64,000 nt of DNA, taken from positions 124,001 through 188,000 of the forward strand of contig CAVVIB010000011.1 of the NCBI GenBank assembly GCA_963748205.1. Direction: 5' to 3'. The notes beneath the pieces are model-generated. The model did no database searches. It was given only the letters and a program-made list of their open reading frames with translations, and was not told the origin of the DNA. Below, piece after piece: positions 16,662-26,658 of this stretch. The first letter of the stretch is position 1. Every line of letters begins with the position of its first letter. Source of the DNA: JAIBJN01 sp963748205 (GTDB taxonomy: Bacteria; Actinomycetota; Thermoleophilia; Gaiellales; Gaiellaceae). The position numbers and the translations under genes were made by a program.

Positions 16662-17300
16662 TCAGACGGTCCGGCGCTCGACCTCGTCCCCGCGGCCGAC
16701 GAGGATCTCGGTCACGAGGCCGGGCCCGAAGAGGCCGTGCTCGACGACGCCCGGCGTGCCGGACAGGCGCGCCGCGAGCTCGGATGGGGCGCCGACCGGC
16801 CCCAGGTAGTCGACGATCAGCCCGCCGTCGGGGCTGGGCGGCACGTCGCGCAGCTCGGCCGGTGAGATCCGTGCGAGCGTCGCCGCCGCGCCGTAGGCGA
16901 GGATCTCCACCGGCACCGGCGCGGAGATGGCCCCGACGAGCTTGTCCGACGAGGCGATGACGACGAAGCGCTCCGAGGCCGCGGCCACGACCTTCTCCCG
17001 CGTGTGGGCCGCCCCGCCTCCCTTGACGAGCCAGCCGTCCGGGGCGACCTGGTCGGCGCCGTCGACGGCCAGGTCGAGGCGCTCGAGGGTGTCGAACGGC
17101 TCCACCGGGAGCCCGAGCTCCCGCGCCGCGCTCTCGGTGCGGAGCGACGTGGCGACGCAGCGGATCGTCGGGCCGCGCTGCGCGAGCGCCGCCAGGAAGT
17201 GGTCGACGGTCGTGCCGGTGCCGAGGCCGACTGCCATCCCGTCCTCGACCAGCAATGCGGCAGCCTCGGCCGCGAGGCGCTTTTCGTCCTCGACGCTCAC
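16662..17300 (-). CDS. rpiA: Ribose-5-phosphate isomerase A
   Basis: 212 aa, normal for RpiA. It interconverts ribose 5-phosphate and ribulose 5-phosphate in the pentose phosphate pathway. Motifs: GLGTGTTVDHFL, ATSLRTE, DLAVDGADQVAPDG, LVKGGGAAHTREK (catalytic Lys/Glu region) and SDKLVG. The GTG start gives MSVEDEKRLAAEAAA; the long upstream reading is non-coding and overlaps the divergent SDR gene. rpe, the companion epimerase, is at 33.6-34.2 kb. Confidence 0.94.
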   Translation of the reverse strand: MSVEDEKRLAAEAAALLVEDGMAVGLGTGTTVDHFLAALAQRGPTIRCVATSLRTESAARELGLPVEPFDTLERLDLAVDGADQVAPDGWLVKGGGAAHTREKVVAAASERFVVIASSDKLVGAISAPVPVEILAYGAAATLARISPAELRDVPPSPDGGLIVDYLGPVGAPSELAARLSGTPGVVEHGLFGPGLVTEILVGRGDEVERRTV

Positions 17301-17325
17301 CCGTTCAGCGTAGGATCCGGGGAGG

Positions 17326-18099
17326 ATGTCCTCCGACACCGAGCTCGCAGGGAAGGTCGCGCTCGTCACCGGCGGCGGCCGCGGGATCGGCCGCGGGATC
17401 GCGATCGAGCTCACGAAGGCGGGCGCGCGCGTGGCCGTGTCGGCGCGGACGCGCGCCCAGGTCGAGGAGACGGCGGCCGAGACCGGCGGGATCGCAATCG
17501 AGGCGGACGTCTCGAAGCGGGAGGACGTCGAGCGGATGGTCGCCACGACCGAGGCGGAGCTCGGGCCGATCGACGTCCTCGTCAACAACGCCGGAATCGC
17601 GCTCTGGGAGGACAAGGGCTGGGAGCTCGAGCCCGACGAGTGGTGGCACGTGCTCGAGGTCAACGTGCTCGGCGTCTACCTCGGCTGCCGGGCGGTGATT
17701 CCCGGCATGATCGAGCGCGGCGGCGGCCGCATCGTCAATGTGGCGAGCGGCGCGGCCTATCTCCCCGGGAGCACGTCGACGGCCTACAGCGCGAGCAAGG
17801 CCGCCGTGCATCGCTTCAGCGAGACGCTCGCCAACCAGCTCGCCCCGCACGGCATCCCGGTCTTCTCCATCAGCCCCGGCCTCGTCCGGACGGACATGAT
17901 CCGGGATCAAATGGGCGACGACGCCCCCTGGACGCCGCCCGAGCTGGCGCCGCGGCTCGTGCGCGCGCTCGCCTCCGGGCGCCTCGATGCCCTGTCCGGG
18001 CACTATCTCCACGCCGAGCACGACGACATCGACGACGTTGCCAGCCGCGCCGACGAGATCGTCGCGCAGGACCTGAACGCCATCCGGCTCCGGCGCTAG
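17326..18099 (+). CDS. Short-chain dehydrogenase/reductase (SDR)
   Basis: 257 aa classical SDR. The nucleotide motif TGGGRGIGRG is near residue 15, followed by NNAG, the catalytic Ser in VASGAA and the active-site YSASK. The first loop favours NAD(P)H use by an alcohol or ketone oxidoreductase. ATG start, divergent from rpiA (25 nt). The ROK kinase gene begins 4 nt after its stop, so the two are likely cotranscribed and may act on a sugar. The substrate cannot be inferred. Confidence 0.88.
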   Translation: MSSDTELAGKVALVTGGGRGIGRGIAIELTKAGARVAVSARTRAQVEETAAETGGIAIEADVSKREDVERMVATTEAELGPIDVLVNNAGIALWEDKGWELEPDEWWHVLEVNVLGVYLGCRAVIPGMIERGGGRIVNVASGAAYLPGSTSTAYSASKAAVHRFSETLANQLAPHGIPVFSISPGLVRTDMIRDQMGDDAPWTPPELAPRLVRALASGRLDALSGHYLHAEHDDIDDVASRADEIVAQDLNAIRLRR

Positions 18100-18103
18100 A
18101 CCG

Positions 18104-19066
18104 GTGACGTCCATCCGCGCCGGCGTCGACCTGGGAGCCACGAAGATCCAGGCGGTCGTGGTCGGCGACGACCACGCCGTCCTCGGCGAGGCCAAGACCG
18201 AGACGCCGACCTCGGGCGGCCCTCCGGCCGTCGTGGCGAAGATCGAGGGCGCGGTGCGCGAGGCGGTCGAGGCGGCCGGCATCGCCGTCGACGGTCTCTC
18301 GGGAGCCGGAGTCGGATCGCCCGGCGCGGTGGACCAGGAGGCGGGCACCGTCGCCCACGCCCGCAACCTGCCCGACTGGGACAAGCCCTTCCCCCTTGCC
18401 GAGACGCTCAGCGACGCGCTCGGAACTCCCGTCCGCATCGACAACGACGTCAAGGTCGCCGTGGCCGCGGAGCTCGAGCTCGGCGCCGGCCGCCCGTACG
18501 AGTCCTTCCTCGGCGTCTGGTGGGGGACCGGCGTCGGCGGCGGCGTCGTCCTCGGCCGGGAGATCTGGCGCGGGCGGGGCGCCGCCGGGGAGATCGGCCA
18601 CATGGTCGTGAAGCAGGGAGGCGCGCGCTGTCCCTGCGGGCGGCGCGGCTGCCTGGAGGCCTACGCCGGCCGCGGCGCGATGGAGGCGCACGCGCGCAAG
18701 CTCGTCAAGCGCGGCCGCAAGACCGACCTGTTCGAGCTGATGGAGAAGCGGAAGCGCGACCGCCTGACGAGCGGCGTCTGGGCCGACGCGCTCGAGCGGG
18801 AGGACGAGATGGCGACGGCGCTCCTCGATCGCGCGGTCGCCGCCCTCGGAGCCGGCATCGGCTCGGCCGTCAACCTGCTCGATGTCGAGGCCGTGATCGT
18901 CGGCGGTGGGCTCGGCACCCGACTCGGCGAGCCGTACGTCCGGCGAATCGCCGAGGCGACTCTGCCGCACCTCTTCGTCGACGAGCGGCCGCCGGCCATG
19001 CTCACGGCCGCACTGGGCGACCTGGGCGGCGCGATCGGCGCCGCGCTCCTCCTCGAGCGCGCCTAG
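18104..19066 (+). CDS. ROK family sugar kinase (glucokinase-like)
   Basis: 320 aa. ROK kinases phosphorylate glucose or related hexoses with ATP. The ATP site is DLGATKIQ; the sugar-binding region has IDNDVKVA and GTGVGGGVV; the zinc motif GHMVV...CPCGRRGCLEAYAGR is intact, and VIVGGGLG lies near the C-terminus. No DNA-binding domain is present, so this is an enzyme, not a repressor. The GTG start lies 4 nt after the SDR gene. The 3' end converges with rnc and overlaps it by 4 nt. Confidence 0.9.
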   Translation: MTSIRAGVDLGATKIQAVVVGDDHAVLGEAKTETPTSGGPPAVVAKIEGAVREAVEAAGIAVDGLSGAGVGSPGAVDQEAGTVAHARNLPDWDKPFPLAETLSDALGTPVRIDNDVKVAVAAELELGAGRPYESFLGVWWGTGVGGGVVLGREIWRGRGAAGEIGHMVVKQGGARCPCGRRGCLEAYAGRGAMEAHARKLVKRGRKTDLFELMEKRKRDRLTSGVWADALEREDEMATALLDRAVAALGAGIGSAVNLLDVEAVIVGGGLGTRLGEPYVRRIAEATLPHLFVDERPPAMLTAALGDLGGAIGAALLLERA

Positions 19067-19728
19067 GGGTCCTTCGTGGCGAAGCGCTCGAGCGCTTCGC
19101 GCGCGGCCGCCTGCTCCGCAGCCTTCTTCGACTCGCCGTGCCCGGTGCCCACGGCCTCCCCGTCGATGTTCGCGGCACAGGTGAAGCGCCGGTCGTGCGG
19201 CGGGCCCTCGACCTCGAGCACGGTGTACATGACCGCGAGGCCGCGGCGGGCGAGCTCCTCCTGGAGCTCGGTCTTGTAGTCGACGTGGCCCTCGAGGGCG
19301 TATTCGACGCGCTCCTGGAAAGCCTCCACGATCGGCGCGCGGATCGACTCGAAGCCGTGCTCGAGGTAGAGCGCGCCGAGACAGGCCTCGACGAGTGCGG
19401 CGAGCACATTGCGGTTCTCGGCCAGGCGCAGCAGCTCGTCCTTGTCCACCTCGCCGGCGTAGCCGGCGAAGAGCTCCCCCAGGCCGAGCTTCTTGCCGAC
19501 GATCGCGCAGCTCTGGCGCGAGACGACGTGGGCGCGGATCTTGGCGAGCCGGCCCTCGGCCTCGTCGGGGAAGCGGTCGTAGAGCTCCTCGGCGATCGCG
19601 AGCCCGAGGACGCTGTCACCGAGGAACTCCAGCCGTTCGTACGAATCCGCCCGCCGACGCGCCCAGGACGCATGCGTGAAGGCGTGATGAAGGCGCTCGG
19701 GCGGGAGCGCCTCGATCAGGTCGAGCAG
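19063..19728 (-). CDS. rnc: Ribonuclease III, start codon unclear
   Basis: Double-strand-specific endoribonuclease that processes rRNA and mRNA. The catalytic domain signature RLEFLGDSVLGLAIAEEL is intact, with the second acidic site in EACLGALYLEHG; a dsRNA-binding domain follows (DYKTELQEELARRG, GESKKAAEQAAAREAL). The reading frame is open from the acpP stop, but contains no ATG, GTG or TTG before residue 93. The N-terminal 80 codons are clearly coding, so I place the start at a CTG (19728) behind a G-rich stretch, giving 221 aa. A miscalled base in the true start is equally likely. The order rnc next to acpP is standard. Confidence 0.88.
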   Translation of the reverse strand: MLDLIEALPPERLHHAFTHASWARRRADSYERLEFLGDSVLGLAIAEELYDRFPDEAEGRLAKIRAHVVSRQSCAIVGKKLGLGELFAGYAGEVDKDELLRLAENRNVLAALVEACLGALYLEHGFESIRAPIVEAFQERVEYALEGHVDYKTELQEELARRGLAVMYTVLEVEGPPHDRRFTCAANIDGEAVGTGHGESKKAAEQAAAREALERFATKDP

Positions 19729-19747
19729 CGAGCCCCCCGGGCTCTCG

Positions 19748-19993
19748 CTACTGGTGCGACGAGATGTAGTCGACGGCCTGGCCTACGGTCTGGATCTGCT
19801 GAGCGTCTTCGTCAGAGATCTTGATACCGAACTGGTCTTCGAGCTCCATGATGAGCTCGACCAGGTCGAGGGAGTCTGCGTCGAGATCTTCCTGGAACGA
19901 GGCCTCTTCCGTGATCTCGCTGTCCTCGATCCCGAGCTGCTCGACAAGAACGTCCTTCACCCGCTCGGCGATCTCTTCGCGCGAAGCTGCCAT
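19748..19993 (-). CDS. acpP: Acyl carrier protein
   Basis: 81 aa. It carries growing acyl chains in fatty acid synthesis on a phosphopantetheine arm attached to the Ser of DADSLDLVELIM. Typical acidic helical protein (EEIAERVKDVLVEQLG, EDQFGIKISDEDAQ). ATG start behind a purine-rich GGGAGAG site. An upstream promoter with TAGCAT is visible at 20049-20054. Lies between plsX and rnc, as in many Gram-positive bacteria. Confidence 0.97.
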   Translation of the reverse strand: MAASREEIAERVKDVLVEQLGIEDSEITEEASFQEDLDADSLDLVELIMELEDQFGIKISDEDAQQIQTVGQAVDYISSHQ

Positions 19994-20048
19994 CTGTGTT
20001 CTCTCCCTGCCTTTCTCTGTCTCGGACACCCAGCGTGAACGGCGCACG

Positions 20049-20077
20049 ATGCTACCACGCCCGGCGGGCCGGATTAA
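20049..20077 (-). promoter_or_regulatory. Likely sigma-70-type promoter of acpP
   Basis: On the minus strand a TAGCAT -10 box lies 55 nt before the acpP ATG, with TTAATC 17 nt further upstream as a weak -35. It begins inside the end of plsX, so acpP may be expressed on its own as well as from the operon. Confidence 0.4.
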
Positions 20078-21072
20078 GGGCCGGCCGCGTCGCCCACCCC
20101 GGTTGCCAGGCGGTCGGCGACCCGATCGACGACCCCGGCGACCACGCCTCGGGCACCGTAGCGAATCGCGTTGGCGACCGCGGTCGAGGACGAGTTGCCG
20201 TGCGCGATCACGACGAGGCCGCGCAGGCCGAGGAGGTAGGCGCCTCCGTACGTGTCGGGGTCGAGGCGCGTCCGCAGCGAGCGCGCCGCCGGCCGGATGA
20301 GCAGGCCGCCGAGCTTCCCGCGCGTCGAGGCGGTGATCTCGTCGCGGAACGCCTCGAGCGTCGTGCGGATGGTGCCCTCGAGGAGCTTGAGCGCCATGTT
20401 CCCCGTGAAGCCGTCGCAGACGACCACGTCGGCGACCTTGCGAAGCAGGTCGCGGCCCTCCACGTTCCCCACGAAGTCGAGCCCCGTAGCGGCGGCGAGC
20501 TCGGCGTGCGCCTCGCGGACGAGCTTGTTGCCCTTCTCGGGCTCCTCTCCGATCGAGAGGAGCGCCACCGTCGGCCGCTCGATGCCGGCGATCTCGCTCG
20601 CGAAGACCGCTCCCATGTGGGCGAACTGGAGGAGGTGCTCAGGCCGCGCGTCGGCGTTCGCGCCCGCGTCGATCAGGATCGAGTCGCCGCCGATCGCCGG
20701 TATGGGCACGGCGATCCCGGGCCGGTGGACGTCGGGGAGCCGCCGGATTTCGACGAGCGCGGCGGCGAGCATGGCGCCGGTGTTCCCGGCGGAGACGACC
20801 ACCTGGGCGTCTCCCTCGGCCACCGCCCGGCAGGCGAGGAACATGGAGCTCTCCCGCTTCCCGCGCACGGCGTCGGACGGCTTCTCGTCCATGGCCACGA
20901 CCTGCTCGGCGTGCACGATCTCGAGCCCGCCCGCCAGCGGCTCGAGCACGTCGCGCGGCCCGTAGAGCACGGGCGCGACGTCAGGCGACGCGGCCGCGAG
21001 CGCGCCGGCGACGATCTCCTCGGGCGCCCGATCGCCGCCCATGGCGTCGACGGCGACCCGGACGGGCGGCAC
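20074..21072 (-). CDS. plsX: Phosphate acyltransferase PlsX
   Basis: 332 aa. It converts acyl-ACP to acyl-phosphate, the first step of phospholipid synthesis in most bacteria. Motifs: AVDAMGGDRAPEEIV at the start, VVSAGNTGAMLA, LSIGEEPEKGN, FVGNVEGRD and VCDGFTGNM. The GTG start follows the rpmF stop directly (TAG-GTG). It works with acpP (next gene), with fatty acid kinase (27-29 kb), and with plsC and gpsA further along. Confidence 0.96.
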   Translation of the reverse strand: MPPVRVAVDAMGGDRAPEEIVAGALAAASPDVAPVLYGPRDVLEPLAGGLEIVHAEQVVAMDEKPSDAVRGKRESSMFLACRAVAEGDAQVVVSAGNTGAMLAAALVEIRRLPDVHRPGIAVPIPAIGGDSILIDAGANADARPEHLLQFAHMGAVFASEIAGIERPTVALLSIGEEPEKGNKLVREAHAELAAATGLDFVGNVEGRDLLRKVADVVVCDGFTGNMALKLLEGTIRTTLEAFRDEITASTRGKLGGLLIRPAARSLRTRLDPDTYGGAYLLGLRGLVVIAHGNSSSTAVANAIRYGARGVVAGVVDRVADRLATGVGDAAGP

Positions 21073-21261
21073 CTAGGGAGCCTGGACGCGGAGCGGCTCG
21101 ACCTCGCGGCCCTTATAGGTGCCGCAGGTCGGGCAAACGTGATGAGGCCGCTTCGGCTGGTGGCACTGCGGGCACTCGGTGACCGCAGGGATCGACAGAG
21201 AGTGCGTCGCTCTCCGCTTGTCGCGGCGGGACTTCGAGGTCTTTCGCTTCGGAACGGCCAT
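21073..21261 (-). CDS. rpmF: 50S ribosomal protein L32
   Basis: 62 aa, with MAVPKRKTSKSRRDKRR at the start and a four-Cys zinc ribbon (CPQC...CPTC). ATG start. A TATACT -10 box lies 11 nt upstream, so the mRNA probably has almost no leader. rpmF-plsX coupling is classical. Confidence 0.96.
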   Translation of the reverse strand: MAVPKRKTSKSRRDKRRATHSLSIPAVTECPQCHQPKRPHHVCPTCGTYKGREVEPLRVQAP

Positions 21262-21272
21262 CGCGGCGGTCG

Positions 21273-21278
21273 AGTATA
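21273..21278 (-). promoter_or_regulatory. -10 element just upstream of rpmF
   Basis: TATACT in the context CCGCTATACTC, 11 nt before the rpmF ATG. The rpmB promoter has the same context. Spacing implies transcription starting at or next to the start codon. Confidence 0.55.
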
Positions 21279-21295
21279 GCGGCAGGCGCGATGGC

Positions 21296-21805
21296 CTAGA
21301 GCTGGTCCTTGAGCTCGGCGAGGGCGGCCCAGCGCGGGTCGTGCTTCTCGCCTTCGTGCTCGTGGGGCTCGCGGTTGAGGTCGCGGCCGCACACCGAGCA
21401 GAGGCCGGCGCAGTCCTCGCGGCACAGGATCTTGTTCGGGAGCGCCAGGACGACCGCGTCGTGTGCCCACGCGGAAAGGTCGAGCCGGTCGTCGGCGAGG
21501 TATGGGGTCGTGAGCTCGTCGGACTCGCCCGGGCTCGTGGCCTGGTACTCGCGGCTCTTGATGTGGAGCGTTTCACCCGCGTCCGCCAGGCAGCGCACGC
21601 ACGGTCCGACCATCCGCGCCTCCAGCTCCAGCTCGAGCACGAGCCCGGAGCTCGTCTGCGTGAGTGTGAGCACGGCCTCGGGGCTCTCGGGGATGGGCAC
21701 GTACCGCTGCCCGCCGAGCTCGACCGGCTCGAGGTCCACGCTGCGCACGTCACGGAACTGCTCGCCGGCGCGCAGCTTGGCGGTGCGGACGTTGAAGATC
21801 GTCAC
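21296..21805 (-). CDS. yceD: YceD/DUF177 family metal-binding protein
   Basis: 169 aa. YceD proteins are linked to ribosomal RNA accumulation and nearly always precede rpmF. Visible are a first Cys pair in PCVRCLADAG and a second cluster CREDCAGLCSVCGRDLN near the C-terminus, likely zinc-binding. GTG start; TACGGT lies 6 nt upstream and could act as a -10 box. 34 nt separate it from rpmF. Confidence 0.9.
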   Translation of the reverse strand: MTIFNVRTAKLRAGEQFRDVRSVDLEPVELGGQRYVPIPESPEAVLTLTQTSSGLVLELELEARMVGPCVRCLADAGETLHIKSREYQATSPGESDELTTPYLADDRLDLSAWAHDAVVLALPNKILCREDCAGLCSVCGRDLNREPHEHEGEKHDPRWAALAELKDQL

Positions 21806-21846
21806 GCGTTCACCGTAGCGCAGCCGCCACGGGCTTCCGATGCGGG

Positions 21847-22877
<1,031 letters not shown>

Positions 22878-22881
<4 letters not shown>

Positions 22882-23417
22882 TCCGTCGCCTCGAAGACGG
22901 TGACCCGGGCCGAGCCGTAGCGCCGGCTCGTCCGCTTGGGGAGCGGCAGGTCGGGCTCGTCGCGGGAATCGGACTCGACCACGGCGATGCCGTTCTCCGC
23001 CAGCACGGCGGGAAGATAGGCGGCCAAGGTCGGAAGCGTGCGTGCCAGCATGGCGTAGGGCGGGTCGATCAGCACAAGATCGTAACGCCTGCCTCCCGCC
23101 GCATCGGCCGCGAGCTTGCGCCCGGCCTCCTCGCGCAGGACGACGGCGCCCTCCAGCTTGAGCTTGTCGAGGTTGCGGAGGATCGTCTCGGCGGCCTCGC
23201 GATCGGACTCGACGAACGTCACTCGCTCGGCCCCGCGCGAGAGCGCCTCGAGGCCCATCGCGCCCGAGCCGGCGTAGAGATCGAGCACCTCCGCCCCGTC
23301 GACCGGCCCGACCAGGTTGAAGACCGCCTCGCGGACGCGGTCGCCCGTCGGGCGGGTGTCGAGCCCCTTCGGCGCCGCGATGCGGGCGCCCTTACGCGAA
23401 CCCGCGATGATCCTCAT
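22878..23417 (-). CDS. rsmD: 16S rRNA (guanine966-N2)-methyltransferase RsmD
   Basis: 179 aa Rossmann methyltransferase acting on assembled 30S particles. MRIIAGSRKGARI at the start, the SAM motif VLDLYAGSGAMGLEALSRGA, and the catalytic LIDPPYA are visible. ATG start, overlapping the end of recG by 26 nt; its stop overlaps the coaD ATG (ATGA). rsmD-coaD is a very common pair. Confidence 0.95.
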
Positions 23418-25486
23418 CGAGCCTCTGTGTCTCGGCGCGCAGTGGCGCCAGGGTCGCCTCGTCGGCGTCGTCGAGCTTCTCCGCCCAGCCGCGGGCCCTC
23501 GCGATCAGCTCCCGGTCGCGGGTCAGGCGCGCGAACTTGAGGTCCGAGTAGCCCGACTGGCGCACGCCGAGCAGCTGGCCCTCGCGCCGCAGCTCGAGGT
23601 CGACCTCGGCGAGCTCGAAGCCGTCGGAGGTGTCGACGAGCGCCTGGAGACGCGTGGTCGCGTCCTCCGTGAGCTCCTCCTTCGGGCGCGAGACGAGCAG
23701 GCAGTAGGACTGCTCCCCGCCGCGGCCGACGCGGCCGCGCAGCTGGTGGAGCTGGGCCAGCCCGAAGCGGTCGGCCTCCTGGACGATCATGATCGTCGCG
23801 TTGGGGACGTCGACGCCGACCTCGATAACGGTCGTGGCGACGAGGACGTCGAGCTCGCGCCGCTTGAAGGCGTCCATCACCTCGCGCCGCTCGGCGGTCT
23901 TCAGCTTTCCGTGCAGGCAGCCGACCTTGAAGCCGCGCAGCTCGGCGGCCCGGAGCCGCTCGGCCTCCTGCTCGGCCGCGCGCGCCTCGATCGTCTCCGA
24001 CTCCGAGACGAGCGGGCAGACGACGTAGGCCTGCCGGCCGTCCTCGAGGTGGCGGCGGAGGCGTGTGTAGGCCTCGCCGCTGCGCTCGTGGCCGACCCAG
24101 GCGGTGATGACCGGCTTGCGGTTCGCGGGCGGCCGGGCGATCTCGGTCACGTCCAGGTCGCCGAAGACGGTCTGGGCGAGCGTGCGCGGGATCGGGGTCG
24201 CGGTCATGTGCAGCACGTGCGGCGTCGTCCGGCCGAGCGCGCGCCGCTGCTCGACCCCGAAGCGGTGCTGCTCGTCCACGACGGCCACGGCTAGCGAGCG
24301 GAACTCGACCTCCTCCTGGATGAGCGCGTGCGTGCCGACCGCGATGTCGGTCTCGCCGCTCGCGAGCCGGTCGCGGACCGCGCGCCGCTGGGCGGCGGGG
24401 ACGGAGCTCGTGAGGAGCTCGCAGCGGACGCCCAGCTCGTTGCAGATCGCCTCGACGGTGAGAAAGTGCTGCTCAGCGAGGGTTTCCGTGGGCGCCATGA
24501 GCGCGCCCTGGTGGCCGTTCTCGACCGCGCGGAGGAGCGCGTAGAGGGCGACGACCGTCTTGCCGGACCCGACGTCGCCCTGGAGCAGGCGCTGCATCGG
24601 GCGGGTCTCGGCGAGGTCGCGGCCGATCTCCTCGACCGCGGAGCGCTGGTCGGGCGTGAGCTCGAACGGGAGCACGCCGTAGTAGCGGGCGATCAGCTCG
24701 CCGTCATCCGGCGAGTCCCGACGCGTCGGCGTCGTCCTCGAGCGCGCGGCGGCGGTCACGGAAGCCGAGCTGGAGGGTGAGGAGCTCCTCGAAGGCGAGG
24801 CGTTCGTGCGCGGCGTCCGTCTCGCTGCGATCACGTGGGCGATGCGAGGCGGTGAGCGCGTCGGCGCGGAGCGGGAGGCCCTCCTCGTGTCGGACGCGCG
24901 CCGGCAGCGGATCGGGCAGGAAGCGGGCGCGTGGGAGCACGTCGTCGACCAGCGCGCGCAGGCGGTACGAGGGCACGTCCTCGCTGGCCCGGTACTCGGG
25001 CACGAGCCCGACCGTGTGGAGGCCCGTGCCGCGGACCTCCGTACGCGTCACGCGGAAGCCGCCCGAGAGCTCCCGGCTCCCGTGCAGAAGGAGCTCCGTG
25101 CCGGGCGGGAGCTTGGCCAGGTACGCCTGGTTGAACCAGACGGCCGTCTCGCGGACGCCCTCGCCGTCGACAACCACGCCCTCGACGAGCTTCAGGTTGC
25201 GGCGGCGCGTCGGGCGCACGCGGATGCGCTCGAGCGTGCAGCGCACCGTGCCCTCCTCGCCTGCGGAGAGGTCGCCGAAGCTCGCGACCTGCTCCCAGTC
25301 GAGATAGGCGCGCGGGACGTGCTCGGCGAGGTCGCGGACGGTGGCGATCCCGAGGCGGCCGAGCCGCTCGGCGACCTTCGGGCCGACGCCGGCGACGGTC
25401 TCGACGGACGCGGCCGGATCGACGCGTGGGCGCCTGGCGGACGGTGCGTCGCCGCTTCCCGCAAACCCGGTGGGCGCGGCGGTTAC
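23392..25486 (-). CDS. recG: ATP-dependent DNA helicase RecG, one frameshift
   Basis: RecG remodels stalled forks and branched DNA. The N-terminal wedge (SVETVAGVGPKVAERL, then an OB fold through LELSGGFRVTRTEV) and the helicase domains (QGDVGSGKT, DEQHRFG, MTATPIPRTL, VCPLVSES, HGKLKTAERREVM, QLRGRVGRGGEQSYC) together give about 698 aa, close to normal. The two parts lie in different frames that meet near 24705-24720, implying one indel. No canonical start precedes the conserved N-terminus: a GTA codon overlaps the upstream TAA where a GTG would be expected. Both oddities look like base errors. Confidence 0.92.
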
Positions 25487-26415
25487 GGCTCGCCGTCCCA
25501 GTAGCCCAGGGGCTCGATCCGCCCCATGACGCCGACGCCGCGCAACGAGACCTTGCCGGAGCGCGGGTAGTAGGCGATGTCGTTGGGCTCGCGCGTGCCG
25601 TACGCGAGGTAGACGAGCTCGGACGCGCCCGCGCGAAAGGAGTGCGCGACCTTGCTCCCTGGAGGCCGCCCGACGACGTGCCCCGGGCGGACCGGGTGCT
25701 CCTCGTCGCCCAGGATGAGCGTGCCGTCTCCGCCGAGGGCGATGAAGATCTCCTCCTCCGCCGAGTGGCAGTGCGGCGGCCAGCCCTCGTGGCCTCCGTT
25801 GATGATCAGATGTGAGAGGCCGGTACGCACGGAGCCTGCGGCGCGCCCGAGATCGCGCTCGGCGAAGAGCGCGTCGCCGTGCTCTGTCACCCTCGGCTCG
25901 ACGTCCTTCACGTTCACGATGGACGTGGGGCGCTCCGACGGATCCCCCACCTCGGGCTCTCCGGCGGCCGCCTCCCGGACGTACGGGCCCTGGCCGGGGC
26001 CGACGATGGAGACGTCGGCGAACCCGGGGTACATCCAGGCGACGCCGGCGCGCGGGAGCACTGTGTTCCCGTGCCGGACGCGGTGCCCGAACGCGAGCAC
26101 CCTGAGCCCGTCGGGCCCGGCGCGGAGCGTGTGCGCCTCGCGGTGCGGCAGGTGCACGAGGCAGTCGCCCTCGGCGACCTCGTAGACCTCGCCGCTCTGC
26201 CACGAGAGCCCGGAGCCCTCGAGGACGTAGAAGAGCTCCTCGGAGGCACCCTCGACGTGCGCCGGCGTCGACCACTTGCCCGGGTCGACGTCGATCAGCG
26301 CGACGCCGACGCCCTGCGTCCCGGTCGCGGTCCCGAGGTCGCGCCAGGTGCCGCCGATGTGCCCGGCCTCGCGCCGCGCGCCCTCCACGTCGTCCCAGTG
26401 CGCCAGGTGCTGCAC
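25483..26415 (-). CDS. Double-cupin protein
   Basis: About 310 aa with two cupin beta-barrels: the first around ELFYVLEGSG and HLPHREAHTL, the second around GWPPHCHSAEEEIFIALGGDG and HSFRAGASE, whose HxHxxxE-type residues could bind a metal. Bicupins include dioxygenases, isomerases and storage proteins; the function here is unknown. The start is placed at GTG 26415 (MQHLAHWDD), 8 nt after a TATCGT -10 box; TTG 26424 is an alternative. Longer upstream reading runs into a repeat and is not coding. It lies between recG and the inverted-repeat element. Confidence 0.75.
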   Translation of the reverse strand: MQHLAHWDDVEGARREAGHIGGTWRDLGTATGTQGVGVALIDVDPGKWSTPAHVEGASEELFYVLEGSGLSWQSGEVYEVAEGDCLVHLPHREAHTLRAGPDGLRVLAFGHRVRHGNTVLPRAGVAWMYPGFADVSIVGPGQGPYVREAAAGEPEVGDPSERPTSIVNVKDVEPRVTEHGDALFAERDLGRAAGSVRTGLSHLIINGGHEGWPPHCHSAEEEIFIALGGDGTLILGDEEHPVRPGHVVGRPPGSKVAHSFRAGASELVYLAYGTREPNDIAYYPRSGKVSLRGVGVMGRIEPLGYWDGEP

Positions 26416-26468
26416 GGCGGCCAACGATACCGCCCGCGCCCGCCGTCGAAGCCGCCGCGTGTCCCCTC

Positions 26469-26657
26469 CGGCCACGGCCCGGGGTCTGACCCCAAACGTG
26501 TCCGGACGGGACACTCGTCCCCAGGCCGTAGTGACATGGCCGGGAGGCGGGATCGGCTCAACGGCGGGGTCTTGAGCGTGACATCGCTTTCCACAGGTCA
26601 CAGCGGGCTTGCGCGACCCGAACGGCCATGTCCGGGGTCAGACCCCGGCCGTGGCCG
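26469..26657. repeat. Nested inverted-repeat element (REP/MITE-like)
   Basis: A 189-nt non-coding element. The outer arms (26469-26493 and 26634-26657) are inverted copies about 25 nt long, differing by one base, each containing GGGGTCTGACCCC or its complement. An inner pair, GACATGGCCG (26533-26542) and CGGCCATGTC (26623-26632), is nested within, and GTGTCC-GGACG-GGACAC forms a small hairpin near 26498-26514. No ORF of note lies inside. Confidence 0.6.
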
Positions 26658-26658
26658 G

